Below the pieces are notes generated by a model. That model was not told the DNA's origin. It worked only from the letters and a program-made list of their open reading frames with translations, and searched no databases. A program made the translations under genes and the position numbers. Source: an uncultured Clostridia bacterium (GTDB lineage Bacteria > Bacillota > Clostridia > Oscillospirales > Ruminococcaceae). Taken from it: a stretch of 49,811 bases of DNA. Of this stretch, positions 24,655 through 35,900 are shown piece after piece. Where the stretch lies: NCBI GenBank assembly GCA_947627875.1, contig CANQXS010000018.1, positions 1 to 49,811 of the forward strand. Direction: 5' to 3'. The stretch's first letter is position 1. Each line of letters begins with the position of its first letter.

Positions 24655-25512
24655 ATGAAATATGCTTACGAAATGCCTGCCGAAATGCTCAGGGAGACCG
24701 AAAAGCGCGGCGAGGTCAGGCGGTTTGAATACGACACCGAGACCTATGACGCCGATTCGAGCGTTCCTATGCACAAGGGCGCTTGGGTCTACCTGCCCTG
24801 CGGCTACACTCCCGAGAGAAAATACGACATCGTATATCTTCTGCACGGCGGCGGAGTTAACGAGGACTGGTGGTTCAAGATGTTCCCCGAAACTGTCACC
24901 ATTCTCGACAATATGTTTGCCGACGGGATATGCGAGCCCTGCATTATCGTTGCGCCGACATATTACCGCGGCGGAGATAAAGACAACAATGCCGAATACA
25001 TAACCGAGCACTTCGCGGTTGAGCTGAGGCGCGACCTCATTCCCGCCGTAGAAGCCGAATTTTCGACCTATGCCGAGGGCGACGTTACCGAGGAAAACCT
25101 TGTTGCGACCCGCCGCCACCGCGCCTTTGCGGGGCTTTCGCTCGGCTCGATGACCACCTACCGCGCCGCGTTTTACAACAACTTCGACCTGTTCTCGTGG
25201 TACGGTCCGTTCTCGGGCTGCTGCGGTCCTTGGGGAAATCACGACGTTGAGGTCGAGAGGATATGCAAGACCCTTTCCGACGCAAAGGAAAAGGGCTTGA
25301 AGCTCGACTATCTCTTCTGCTGCAACGGCGACAAGGATATAGCCTATCCCGAGCACCTCGACATTATGACGAGAGTCGAAAAGCTCTGCCCCGAGCTTAT
25401 AAAGGGCAAAAACTACGATTTCGTGACCATTCCCGGCGGAGTTCACGATATGAAGGCGTGGCAGCTCGACCTTTACAACGCGCTTCACGTTTTCTTCCGC
25501 CCGCAGGACTGA
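24655..25512 (+). CDS. CE1-like alpha/beta-hydrolase esterase, cytoplasmic
   Basis: The 285-residue enzyme is an esterase of the CE1/esterase D kind (feruloyl and acetyl-xylan esterases). It has YDIVYLLHGGG for the oxyanion region, the nucleophile Ser in AGLSLGSMT, a candidate Asp in CCNGDKDIAYP and a His in PGGVHDMKAW. It has no signal peptide, so it should remove ester decorations from imported oligosaccharides. The start at ATG 24655 is supported by AAAGGAAG about 8 nt before it; the ATG at 24637 lies upstream of that site. The next gene follows after 18 nt and encodes a secreted relative, making an inside/outside pair. Confidence 0.82.
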   Translation: MKYAYEMPAEMLRETEKRGEVRRFEYDTETYDADSSVPMHKGAWVYLPCGYTPERKYDIVYLLHGGGVNEDWWFKMFPETVTILDNMFADGICEPCIIVAPTYYRGGDKDNNAEYITEHFAVELRRDLIPAVEAEFSTYAEGDVTEENLVATRRHRAFAGLSLGSMTTYRAAFYNNFDLFSWYGPFSGCCGPWGNHDVEVERICKTLSDAKEKGLKLDYLFCCNGDKDIAYPEHLDIMTRVEKLCPELIKGKNYDFVTIPGGVHDMKAWQLDLYNALHVFFRPQD

Positions 25513-25530
25513 TATGAAAGGAGTTTCAAA

Positions 25531-26475
25531 ATGAAAAAAATTCTCGCATTTATGCTTGCGGCGCTTATGCTCGCAGGCTGCGCCTCGGGAGCCGAAGACG
25601 GCGATTCTTCCGACGGCGGCAGCGAGCCGAAAAAGGAGATAAACATTATGGACAATATGACGGTAGACGAATTCTGCCCCTCCGAGTCTTCCGAGACGAG
25701 GAGCGACGTGGAATATCCCTCATACGAGCACGTCACCTACCATTCCGACACCACGGGAAGCGACAGGGGCTTTAATATCCTCCTCCCCGCGGGGTATAAG
25801 AAGTCGAAGAAATACCCCGTTGTTTACGTTCTTCACGGTATCTTCGGCGACGAGAACACGATGACCAACGAGCCCGCGTATAAATTCAAGGAGATAAGCA
25901 CCAACCTCGCCGCCGACGGAAAGGCAAAAGAGGCTATACTCGTATTCCCGGCGATGTATGCGACCGGCGACCCGAATATGCAGCCCGGCTTCACTCCCGA
26001 GCAGGTCCTCCCCTACGACAACTTCATCAACGACCTCGTGAACGACCTTATGCCCTACGTTGAAGACAACTACTCGGTCCTCACCGGACGCGACAACACC
26101 GCTATCTGCGGCTTCTCGATGGGTGGCAGAGAGACCCTGTTCATCGGTCTTGAGCGCCCCGACCTTTTCGGATATGTAGGAGCTTTTGCCCCCGCTCCCG
26201 GTCTGACTCCCGGTCAGGACTGGGCTATGCAGCACCCGGGGCAGCTCACCGAGGACGAGCTCACCTTTGAGGGCAAGGACTACAGCCCCTACCTGCTGCT
26301 CGTCTGCTGCGGCACCGACGACCACACCGTCGGGACCTTCCCGAAGAGCTATCACGAGATATTCGACAGAAACGGAGTAAAGCATATCTGGTATGAAGTC
26401 ACCGGCGCCGACCACGACGCAACGATGATAAACAGCGGCTTCAACAACTTTATGAGCAATATCTTCCCCGATTAA
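25531..26475 (+). CDS. CE1-like esterase lipoprotein
   Basis: The 314-residue protein starts with a lipoprotein signal (LMLAGC) and a Ser/Gly/Asp-rich linker, so it is probably anchored outside the membrane. The catalytic domain has YPVVYVLHGIFGD, nucleophile Ser in CGFSMGGRE, Asp in CGTDDHTVG and His in GADHDATMI, the pattern of CE1 feruloyl/acetyl esterases. It would act on the cell surface before sugar uptake, alongside the GH43 lipoprotein. AAAGGAG lies 8 nt before the ATG, and a terminator follows at 26491. Confidence 0.83.
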   Translation: MKKILAFMLAALMLAGCASGAEDGDSSDGGSEPKKEINIMDNMTVDEFCPSESSETRSDVEYPSYEHVTYHSDTTGSDRGFNILLPAGYKKSKKYPVVYVLHGIFGDENTMTNEPAYKFKEISTNLAADGKAKEAILVFPAMYATGDPNMQPGFTPEQVLPYDNFINDLVNDLMPYVEDNYSVLTGRDNTAICGFSMGGRETLFIGLERPDLFGYVGAFAPAPGLTPGQDWAMQHPGQLTEDELTFEGKDYSPYLLLVCCGTDDHTVGTFPKSYHEIFDRNGVKHIWYEVTGADHDATMINSGFNNFMSNIFPD

Positions 26476-26490
26476 GGGGGGCAAAAAGCT

Positions 26491-26526
26491 TCCCCGTTCC
26501 GCCTAACGGCAGAGCGGGGATTTTTT
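26491..26526 (+). terminator. Intrinsic terminator of the esterase operon
   Basis: CCCCGTTCCGCC pairs with GGCAGAGCGGGG (one G-U pair, one mismatch) around a 4-nt loop, followed by six T. Confidence 0.8.
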
Positions 26527-26564
26527 ATGGGTGAAGAGCCAAATATTAGCTTCGAGCGAGAATA

Positions 26565-26589
26565 AAAAGTTTTCGGTCAAGCTTTTTTC
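26565..26589 (-). repeat. Dispersed repeat R4, copy B (inverted)
   Basis: This 25-nt stretch is the reverse complement of 7192-7216 with a single difference. It lies in non-coding DNA between the esterase terminator and the giant surface-protein gene. Confidence 0.7.
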
Positions 26590-26625
26590 AGACCTCTTAT
26601 GTCAAGGGGTAGAATCCACATTTTA

Positions 26626-26661
26626 AAAAGCATCTGGATTTTTATACACTCAGATGCTTTT
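26626..26661 (-). terminator. Intrinsic terminator downstream of the giant gene
   Basis: On the minus strand AAAAGCATCTG pairs with CAGATGCTTTT across a 14-nt loop, followed by TAAAA. It would end the transcript of the giant gene and the small fragment at 26685. Confidence 0.7.
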
Positions 26662-26684
26662 AATTATCATATTGACTATATAAC

Positions 26685-26894
26685 TTATTTTGACTGTCTA
26701 TCTGCCATCCAGCACAAAAGGTAAAAGATATAGGCAGTCGTCAATACGCCTGTGATAAATTTGTTAGTGGCTGCGGGGAAATCCCCGCAGTCACACTTAC
26801 ATCGCCATAAAATATACCCGTTTTTTCTCTCTCCCGAGTCTTCGATCACGGTAAGCCTGCCGAAGCGCATACCGGCTAAATCTCTGCTCTTCAT
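26685..26894 (-). pseudogene. Truncated gene: N-terminus of a phage-type zinc-ribbon/AP2-like protein
   Basis: The first 36 or so residues (LAGMRFGRLTVIEDSGER, then WRCKCDCG) match the start of small phage and mobile-element proteins of the AP2/HNH-associated type, which begin with GMRFGRLTV and continue through a CxCG knuckle. After CDCG the sequence no longer resembles the family and becomes a short hydrophobic tail, giving only 69 residues. The break coincides with a perfect palindrome at 26771-26790 (CTGCGGGGA / TCCCCGCAG), so the gene appears to have been cut there by deletion or insertion. Its ATG lies 7 nt after the stop of the giant gene, with only a weak ribosome binding site. It is probably non-functional. 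Confidence 0.5.
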
Positions 26895-26900
26895 AGCCGG

Positions 26901-29900
26901 TCACCGCTCTTTTCTTCTCTTGACTATAACTCCGACGGCGGCGATGACGAGCAGCAGCCCTGCCGCGCCGATGTGGGCGATGTAGCTGTTGCCCGTCGGC
27001 GGGTTAAAGTCGACTGTAGGCGTCGGCGGGTCGATGAGCTCGAGCACCTTCGGTCTGTCTTCCTCGGTCAGGTAGTTGACGTATTCGCAATATGCCGAAC
27101 CGTTCTTTACTATAATTCCGTTTTCTCCGGTTGAGCTTACGACGTAGTAATCGTTGTTCGACTCGGTCACAGAGTAGCTCACTCCCGCGGGAAGTCCCGT
27201 TGCAGTTGCAGTCTCGCCGTGCTTGAGGGTGAAGACCGCAACGCCGTTGTTGAAGAACATCTGACCGTACTGCCCCGTGATGGGTGCGCTGAGCGTTACC
27301 GTGAAGGTGAAGTTCTGGTAGTCAATTCCGAAGCCGGTCACGAATTTCGCAACCGTGAGGCTTCCGAATTCGTCGAACTCGCCTCTGCTGTTCACAAACT
27401 CAGCAACCGCTTCGCCGTTTGCGGGAATGGTTCCCGTTTCTCCGAGGCTTGCAACGGTGTAGCCCTCGTTATCGGTCTCGGTGACGGTGTAGGAGACATC
27501 TGCGGGAAGTCCGGAAGCGGTCAGGCTTTCGCCGTGCCTCAGAGTGAATGATGCAGTGCCGTTAACAAACGTCATACCGCCGTAGGTGCCGTTTATCGAG
27601 GAGTCGCCTAAAGTTACGGTAAACGTGAACTCCTTGGACTGGTCGCCGTCTCTGCCGGTAACTATCTTTCTTACGGTCAGACCGCCCTTTTCTCCCTCGG
27701 GCTCTTCGCGGGTATTTATAAAGTCTGCGCTTGCAACGGTGTTTGCCATTACCGTGCCGACTTCTCCGACGCTCGTTACCTCATATCCTTCGTTATCCGA
27801 CTCGGTAACGGAGTAAGAGGTTCCTGCGGGAATTCCGGAGGCGGTGCAGCTCTCGCCGTGCTTAAGGGTGAATGTTGCAGTGCCGGCGTTGAAGTACATC
27901 TGACCGTACTGACCGGTAAGAGGCTCGCCGAGCGTTACCGTGAAGGTGAAGTATTTCTCGTAATCGGCTCCGCTGCCCTCTACGGTCTTTGTAACGGTGA
28001 GTCCGCCGTATTCGGGTTCGGGGATATCCGAGATATTCGTGAACGCCTCGAATCTTACCGAGCCGGAGAGTATCATTCCCGAAGCGGAACCAGCGGAAGG
28101 CATTCCGTTTACGAGTACCGTGAAGCCGTAGGCGTCGGTCTCATATACGCTGTAGGATATTCCTGCGGGAAGACCGGAAGCCGTGAGACTCTGTCCGCTT
28201 ATAAGAGTGATGTAAGCGGTACCGTTAGTGAACATCATATCGCCGTAGACGCCGTTTACCGTAGGATCGCTGAGCTGCACGACGAATCCGAACGGACGCA
28301 TATAGTCGCTCGGGTCGGGTGACTGGACTGTCTTGGCAACGGTCAGGCTGCCCGTCTCGCTTACCGGCGGCGGAGGAGGAGTTGTGGGAAGATCGTTTAC
28401 GACCTCCGCGTGAGCGGTGCCGTTTGCGGGTATCTCGCCCGTCTTGCCGGTATAGGTGGTCACATAGCTTTCGGCATTTTCTTCAAGCTCGGTGACGGTA
28501 TAGGTTATTCCTGCGGGAAGTCCCGAAGCGGTTACGGTTACGCCGTCAGTTATTGTGAAGTTCGCGATGCCGTTTTCGAAGTACATATCTCCGTACTGAC
28601 CTGTGAGCGACTCGCCGAGAGTTACGGTTATATGCCATTCTTTCTGCTTATCTCCGCTGCCGGTAACGTGTTTGACGACTTCGAGCGCGCCGGTCTCATC
28701 TTCCGGCGGAGGCGGAGGAGTTGTGGGAAGATCGTTTACGATCTCCGCGTGAGCGGTGCCGTTTGCGGGTATCTCGCCCGTCTTGCCGGTATAGGTGGTC
28801 ACATAGCTTTCGGCGTTTTCTTCAAGCTCCGTAACGGTATAGGTTATTCCTGCGGGAAGTCCCGAAGCGGTTACGGTTACGCCGTCAGTTATTGTGAAGT
28901 TCGCGATGCCGTTTTCGAAGTACATATCTCCGTACTGACCTGTGAGCGACTCGCCGAGAGTTACGGTTATATGCCATTCTTTCTGCTTATCTCCGCTGCC
29001 GGTAACGTGCTTGACGACTTCGAGCGCGCCGGTTTCTTCTTCCGGCGGAGGCGGAGGAGCGACGTTGGTGTATCTGACCAACGCTCTTTCCGCGGTGATT
29101 CCGCCCGTTATGCTGCCGCTTTCCGAAACAGCGCCGTCAATTTTTACGGTATAGCCCTTGCTGTCGGTTTCGGTCACGGCGTAAACTGTTCCGACCGGCA
29201 GGTTGTTTACGGTTATGCTCTCGTTGTTTCCGAGAGAGAATTCGGCAAGTCCGTTTGTTATCTTTCCGTTCACCGAGCCGGTATACTCATATTCGCCTTC
29301 AAGTGCGTTTTCTTCGGCGTCTTTAAGCTCCAGCCTGAAGCCGAATTTATCGCTTGTGACCTCTTCGCCGGGATTTACTTCAACGATCTTGGAGACCGTG
29401 AGCCCTCCGGTCGGAATTACGGTCTTGTTGTTGAAGACTATTCCTCCGCCCATACTCGGAGTCGCGGCGGGAACGGTCAAACCGTCTATAACGGTCGCAT
29501 AATACACGATCTCTGCGCTCAGGTCGCCGGCATTCTCCGTTACCTTTACGGTTATCCTGTAAACTGTAGCATCATAGACATACTTGCCGTTGTCGGGGTC
29601 GGGTATAATCTCGCGTATCTCGTAGACGTAATCGCCCACGACGGTATACTTTATTGGTCCGAAACAGAACTTGCCGTCGGGACCGTTTTTGACGGTCGTG
29701 TTCTCGGGCATTGGGATATCTTTGACGCCGGCGGGAGCCAATTTGCCCTCAATGATGAACTCGAATACTTCGCTTGAAGGCTTGCCGTCAAGGTTCTTTA
29801 TGCCTTCGATTGTGAGAACGGCATTTTCGGGTGCAGGTTCGCGGTTCACAACGCTTATAGTAACAGGCGTGACGGCGTCGGTGATCTTACCGATACTGCC

Positions 29901-32900
29901 TCCGAGTTCGAAGTCGGGAATATATCCGCCGGCCTCGATCTCGTCGATGCTGTACCACAGACCCACAGGAATTCCGCCGATCTGCGCCGTCGGCCAAGCG
30001 CCGCTGTTGACGGTAAAGCTTACCGTCGTGACGCCGTTTTGATAATCGTAAGCCCCATAGCGGCCGTTCATCTCGGTTACGGGCACACTCAGCTGCTCGT
30101 CATGGAAGAGAGAAATCCTGAATGTGAATTCGTATGTGCTGCCCTCGGCATAATTCTCGACCGACTTTGTGAGACGGATCTCGCCGACATACTCGACAGT
30201 CTCGACCTCGTTTGAAGGTGTCCAAGGATCACCGGGCTCGTCGGGATCATCGGGATCATCAGGATCGTGAGGCTCGTCGGGTTTGTCATATTTTACCGCC
30301 GCAATGTTGATCCAGTGCGTCTCGCTGTCCACTGCCGGAACGGTGACGTCGAACGCAAGTCTTACCGTCTCGCCGGGACGGAGATCGTTTTTGAATGCCC
30401 AGTAAATCGTTCTTTCGGCATCGGGAGGAGTGATATCGCATTCAATTCCCTCGGTAACGACCTTCGCCGTGCCGTCGATATAGGTCAGACCTTCGGGGAC
30501 CGCGTCTTTAACGACCACGTTTTCTGCGGGTACTTCTCCCGTATTCGTTACGTCGATGTAGTACGTTACAATGTCGCCGGGGTTCACTGTCATCAGCTGC
30601 TCGCCGGGAACGCCGTTGTTCACTGCCTGAGTCTTGTGGATGGCGATGTCGGGCATTTTTGGCGGTGCGACGCGAGTGTTGGTCGCGGTCACGCTGTTTG
30701 TGATGTTTTCGTCCGCCAAAATCGTTCCGGATCCGCTGCCGTCGCCGCCGTAGGTCACGGTGAAGTCGGCGTTCGGCTCTTCGACGACGGTGTACTTCGT
30801 ACCCTCTGGCAGATCTTTTATTGTTGCGGTTTGGTCGGCCTTGACAGTGATTTTTCCGCCGCTCGTGATTGTGCCGGATTCTGCTATAGTGCCGTCCGAC
30901 GAGGTAACATCGTATGAATATGCGCCTGTCAGATCGTTATTGCTGCCGTCTTTCAATGTGACGGTGAACTCGAATCCGATTTCCTTATCTTCATTGATAA
31001 CATCGCCTTCGAGCTTCTTGGTTATGCTAAGATTGCCGGTCTTGACTTCGTTGGTGACGGTGTTGGTCTTCTGCTCGTTCTCGTTGCCGACCTTGACCAA
31101 GGCGGAATTTTCAACCGTCTTATCGTCTTTAACGGCTTTCTCGTTGACCTTGACCATGAGCGTTACGGTGCCGCTTACGCCGGGTTCGACGTTCGGTATG
31201 ATCCATTTGACCGTGTGGGTATCGCCGTTGTAGTTTCCTTCGTTATCCGCGCTCACAAAGTCTACGCCCTCATCAAGTTTGTCGGTGATTATCACCGTGG
31301 CGGACTGGGCTTCGTAATTCTTCCATCTTATAGTATAAGTGATCTCGTCGCCGACCGTTACCCCGGGACCTTCCCATATTTTGCCGGGGTCGCTCGGCAT
31401 ATTGACATCGGTATCGTTGATCTTCGTCTCGGTCTTCTCGGGCTCATAGGGAACGCGAGTGTTGATGAATTTCAGCTTTGCGGGATCCATCTTGTCGATC
31501 AGACCTGTGACGACCCCTTCGGTGACGCTGCCGCCGCCGGTTATTGAAACCTCGAAATCGCCGGAAGCATCGCCAAGCACCTCGGTAACTCTGTAATACA
31601 CTGCCGTGTCAACGGGGAGTTCATAGATGTTGACGATTTGACGGTGCTTAATGGTTACAGTGGTGTTATTGGGCGTGAGATATCCCGTGTGCCTGCCGTA
31701 CTCATCGTAAGGAGAGGAGGTAAGCATTATACCGCTGTTTTCCTGCGGCGGAAGATTCAATGTGGTGTACGGGAATTCGTAATTTTCAAGAGGAGTCTTG
31801 AAGTCTGCATCCGTAAAGAACTCGATTTTAAGCGTGAATTCACGGTTTTCATCGCCTTCTGCGGCGCCTTTGACCTCTTTTTCAATGCTGAGCTGAGTGT
31901 GCTCCTCGTGTATCTTGACCTCGTTAGAAGGCTTCCAACCGTCAGGGTCGGGATTGTTCGGATCGACCGGTTTGTCGCCGTGACGGACTTCACCCGTGTT
32001 GACCCACTCGGTGTAGTCATTAGCATACGGCACCTTGACGTTGTAGGAGACCCAGAAGCCGTCGGAATCCGTGGGCAAGGTAATATCGCCGATGAACCAG
32101 TATACAGTGCCGCCGACCTCCGTATAGTGCGGGGTGTCGGTACCGGCATCGGAAACGCCTCTGAGCGAAGCAATATCCTTGCCGTACTTTTCCGAACCCG
32201 AGACCAGCTCAAGGCCGCTCGGAGTGACGTCGCGGACGGTGACATTTTTAAGCGTTGCGCCGCTGTCGCCCTTAGGAACGATATGCAGGTAATAGGTCAC
32301 GATGTATCCGTCGTCTACAGAGAACTCGTCCTTTGTAGGAGCGATATGATGCTCGGTGACGCCCTGGAGCTTTTCAATCGAAAGATCCGCTATCGGGTTT
32401 ACGGGTGTGCCGACCACATCATAGGTATTTCCGACCTTAACGCCCGCGCTGTTCTCGACCTTATCGTCGCCGTCGGGATCGATTGACCTGTCTAAAGCAT
32501 CTTCGCGGACCTTTACGATCAGGGTCACTGTGCCGGACGTATTGGCATCGGCAGTAAACGCCCATGTGACGGTATTGGTTTTCGGGTCATAGCTGCCATT
32601 ATCGCTTGCTTCGACAAATTCAACATCGGGGTCAAGCTCGTCGGTAATCGTAACATCGGCTTCGGCGTCGTAGTTATTATACCATTTAATGTTGTATGTG
32701 ATCTTGTCGCCGGGATATACGGTATCGCCGTCGTGGGGATCGATCTCGGTCTTCTCGGGGATAGTGCGCGGCTTGTTGTAGAAATCGGCCTTGCTGAGAG
32801 CTTCGGAGACATCGCCCGAAACGATGTTTTTCTCGTCTTCCGGCCCGTGTGATTCGCCGGTGAAGACAAGATATTTATTCCCGTCGTCTCTTTTCTCGGT

Positions 32901-35900
32901 GACCGTATACTTCGTGCCTATGGGAATGCCGCTGAATATAATGTTTTCGCCGTGCTTGAGCTTGAACTCATAGGGTATCTCGGTAACTGTGTCGTTCTCG
33001 CCCGTGGACTTATTGTAGGTAATTGAGTATGCGGCAATTTTATCGGAAGTGAGCTCCGTACCGTCGGTATCAAAGAGCTGCAAGGTGAAGCTGAAATCTT
33101 CGGAGGTGTCTTCACCCTCGACGGTCTTTGTCACCTTTATCTCGCCGCTGTGCTTGGTGTTGGTGTACTCAACGGTGATATCGGCATTTTCATCGTCTAT
33201 TCTGTACCAACCGTTGCCGATGCTCTCAAGTTTTTTGCCGTTTATCTCAACCTCGACTGCAGCATCATAGCTGTTATTATTTTCTTCGGTTATCTTGAAC
33301 TGCACTCCGGTCGGGAGGTCTGAAAGCTTAACCGTTCCGCCGTTTTTAAGCTCGGCGGCATATTTGCCGTTTCCTAACTCGTGGACATTCCCACCGTTGA
33401 TCTTAATGTCCTCGGTGTAATCATTACCTCCGTAGTCCAGTTCAATGGTGAACTTGAAGACGGTATCATTGTCTGACGGCAGACCGTTTTTTACCACTTT
33501 AGTGAGGGTCAAACCGGTTTTGCGCCTTGTGTTTTTGAAGACAACGCTGTTTATTGTACCTTCAACATCTTCGACGATTTTTTCCTCGAATACATTGTCT
33601 TCAACCGCGGCGCGTCCGTTATAGCTCCATTCAGCGGTATATTTGCCGCTGACATCATCGGGAGTCTCGGTAACGGTGTAAACAGTGCCGACGGGAAGAT
33701 TATAGAATTCCGCGGTTTCGCCTGCTTTGAGCTTAAAGGTTATTTCGTTGCCTTGTATCTTTCCCTCGCCATTGTCCTTGGGGTCCTCGATCATTGTGTA
33801 TGTTTTTGTTTTGCCGGACTCTTCATGGCTGAACCATAGCGTACCGTTATCCTTAGGCTCAAACTTGACAGTGAAGGTAAATTCGTCGTTCTCGTCACCC
33901 GCGACAGAGTCAACTACTGTCTTGGTGACCTTAAAGGAACCATGCGGCGTCGGGTTGACCACTTTTTCAGTCTGCTTCGTTACATCGTTGACGGTGACGC
34001 TCGCACTGTTTTCTACCTGTTCTGTGATAGTTGCGTTGTGATTGACGCGCACGGTAAGCGTAACGTCTCCTTCGGAATGAGCGGGAACGTTATCAAGCGT
34101 CCAGGTGACTTTACGAGTCCCTCCGTCGTAGCTGTATGTCGAGGCGGGTTCGGCAGTGACAAAGTCAACGCCATTATTAAGTTCATCGACAATTACAACA
34201 TTTGCCGCCGTGTCGTGGACGTTCTTATAGTGGATAGAGTAGGTTATCGTTTGACCGACCTCGACCTCGTCAAAGATCCAAGTGCGATTATCGACATTGT
34301 ATTCGCCGGTCACTGCCTTGCCGTCGATCGCCGTCTCGGTTTTCTCGGGAACGGGGTTCTCGACTGTGGTGGTAAATGTCGCCTTATTGTCAACTTTTAC
34401 CTCGGCGCGGTTCAGTACTTCATAGTCCTTGTCGCCCGCGTCTGCGGTGCCGCTGTTGGCGCTCTCGCTGTAGCTCCACTGCCGGACAGCCTTCTCGTTT
34501 ACTTTGACCTTGAGCGTGACCGTGCCGGCGGCTCCGGCGGGAACTCCGGTTACGGTATTGCCGTCATCGTCTATTGTGCCGAAAGTCCATATTACAGCCC
34601 TTTTGACGTCGTCATACCTGACGGTTACGTCGACAGCCTGACCGTCTATTGTAACCTTTCCGGAATTGCTGTTTTCCGAACTGTCAATAACGACCTCGCC
34701 TTCGGAAGCGCTGTCGCCGACGAACGCGCTTGCAAAGTCTACGCCGTCGTCAAGCGGGTCGGTGATAACGACCGCAGCTGCCTTGGGGTTACCGTTCTTC
34801 CACTCAATCTCGTATGTGATAACCTCGCCGATGCCGACCAACTTGCCGTTGCCGGGATTAGTCTCGGTCTTATCGTTTACGGGATTTTCCACTACGGCTG
34901 TAAACGAAGCTTTATCGCCGATCTGAACCTGCGCGCGGTTGACTATTTCGTTGTCTTTGCCGACGCCTTTTTCTCCCTTGTTTACTTTTTCGTCATAAGT
35001 CCAGGTGGTGAACGCGTTTTCATTCACCTTGACGGTGAGCGTGACCTCGCCGACGGCTCCGGCGGGAACTCTCGTTGTTTCATCGCCTATAGTCCAAGTG
35101 ACGGTTTTTCCGACAATACCGATTTTAACATTGACGATTTTGCCGCCTATTTCGACGGTGCCGGTTGCTTCGGAAGCAGTCGGAGCGTCCAAATGTACCT
35201 TGCCGACGACCGCGCTCACAAAGTCAGCGCCGATATCGAGCGGGTCGGTGATCGTTACGATTGCTTCTTCGGCATTGCCGTTTTTCCAAGCGATCTTGTA
35301 TGTTACGGTGTCGCCGATACGCACCGGTGTGCCGTCTTCGGTCACTTCCGTGTCGTTGACCGCGGTCTCGGTCTTCTCGGGAACTGGGTTCTCGACCGTT
35401 GCGGTAAATGTCGCCTTATTGTCAACTTTTACCTCGGCGCGGTTGACTACTTCATAGTCCTTTTCACCCGCGTCTCCGGCGCCGCTGTTGTCGTTCTCGC
35501 TGTAGCTCCACTGCCGGACAGCCTTCTCGTTTACTTTGACCTTGAGCGTGACCTTGCCGGATTCGCCGGGGGCTGCTCCGGTGATAGTCCAAGCTACAGT
35601 ATGGCTGCCTGCGTCATATGCGATCTTAACATGCTGCTTGTCGCCGCTGTTGACGGTGGCGTCAGCCTCAACAGTGCCGAGCTTATCGAGCGTTACTCCG
35701 CCGTAAGAAGCGCTTACGAAGTCTACGCCGATATCGAGCGGGTCGGTGATAGTAACCATGGCGTCCTTATCTTCGGTGTTGCTCCAGCTTATCTCATAGG
35801 TGATATCCTCACCGACGCCGACCAACTTGCCGTCGCCGGGATCGGTCTCGGTCTTCTCGGGAACAGGGTTCTCGACATCGGTGGTGGTTACGCTGTCATT

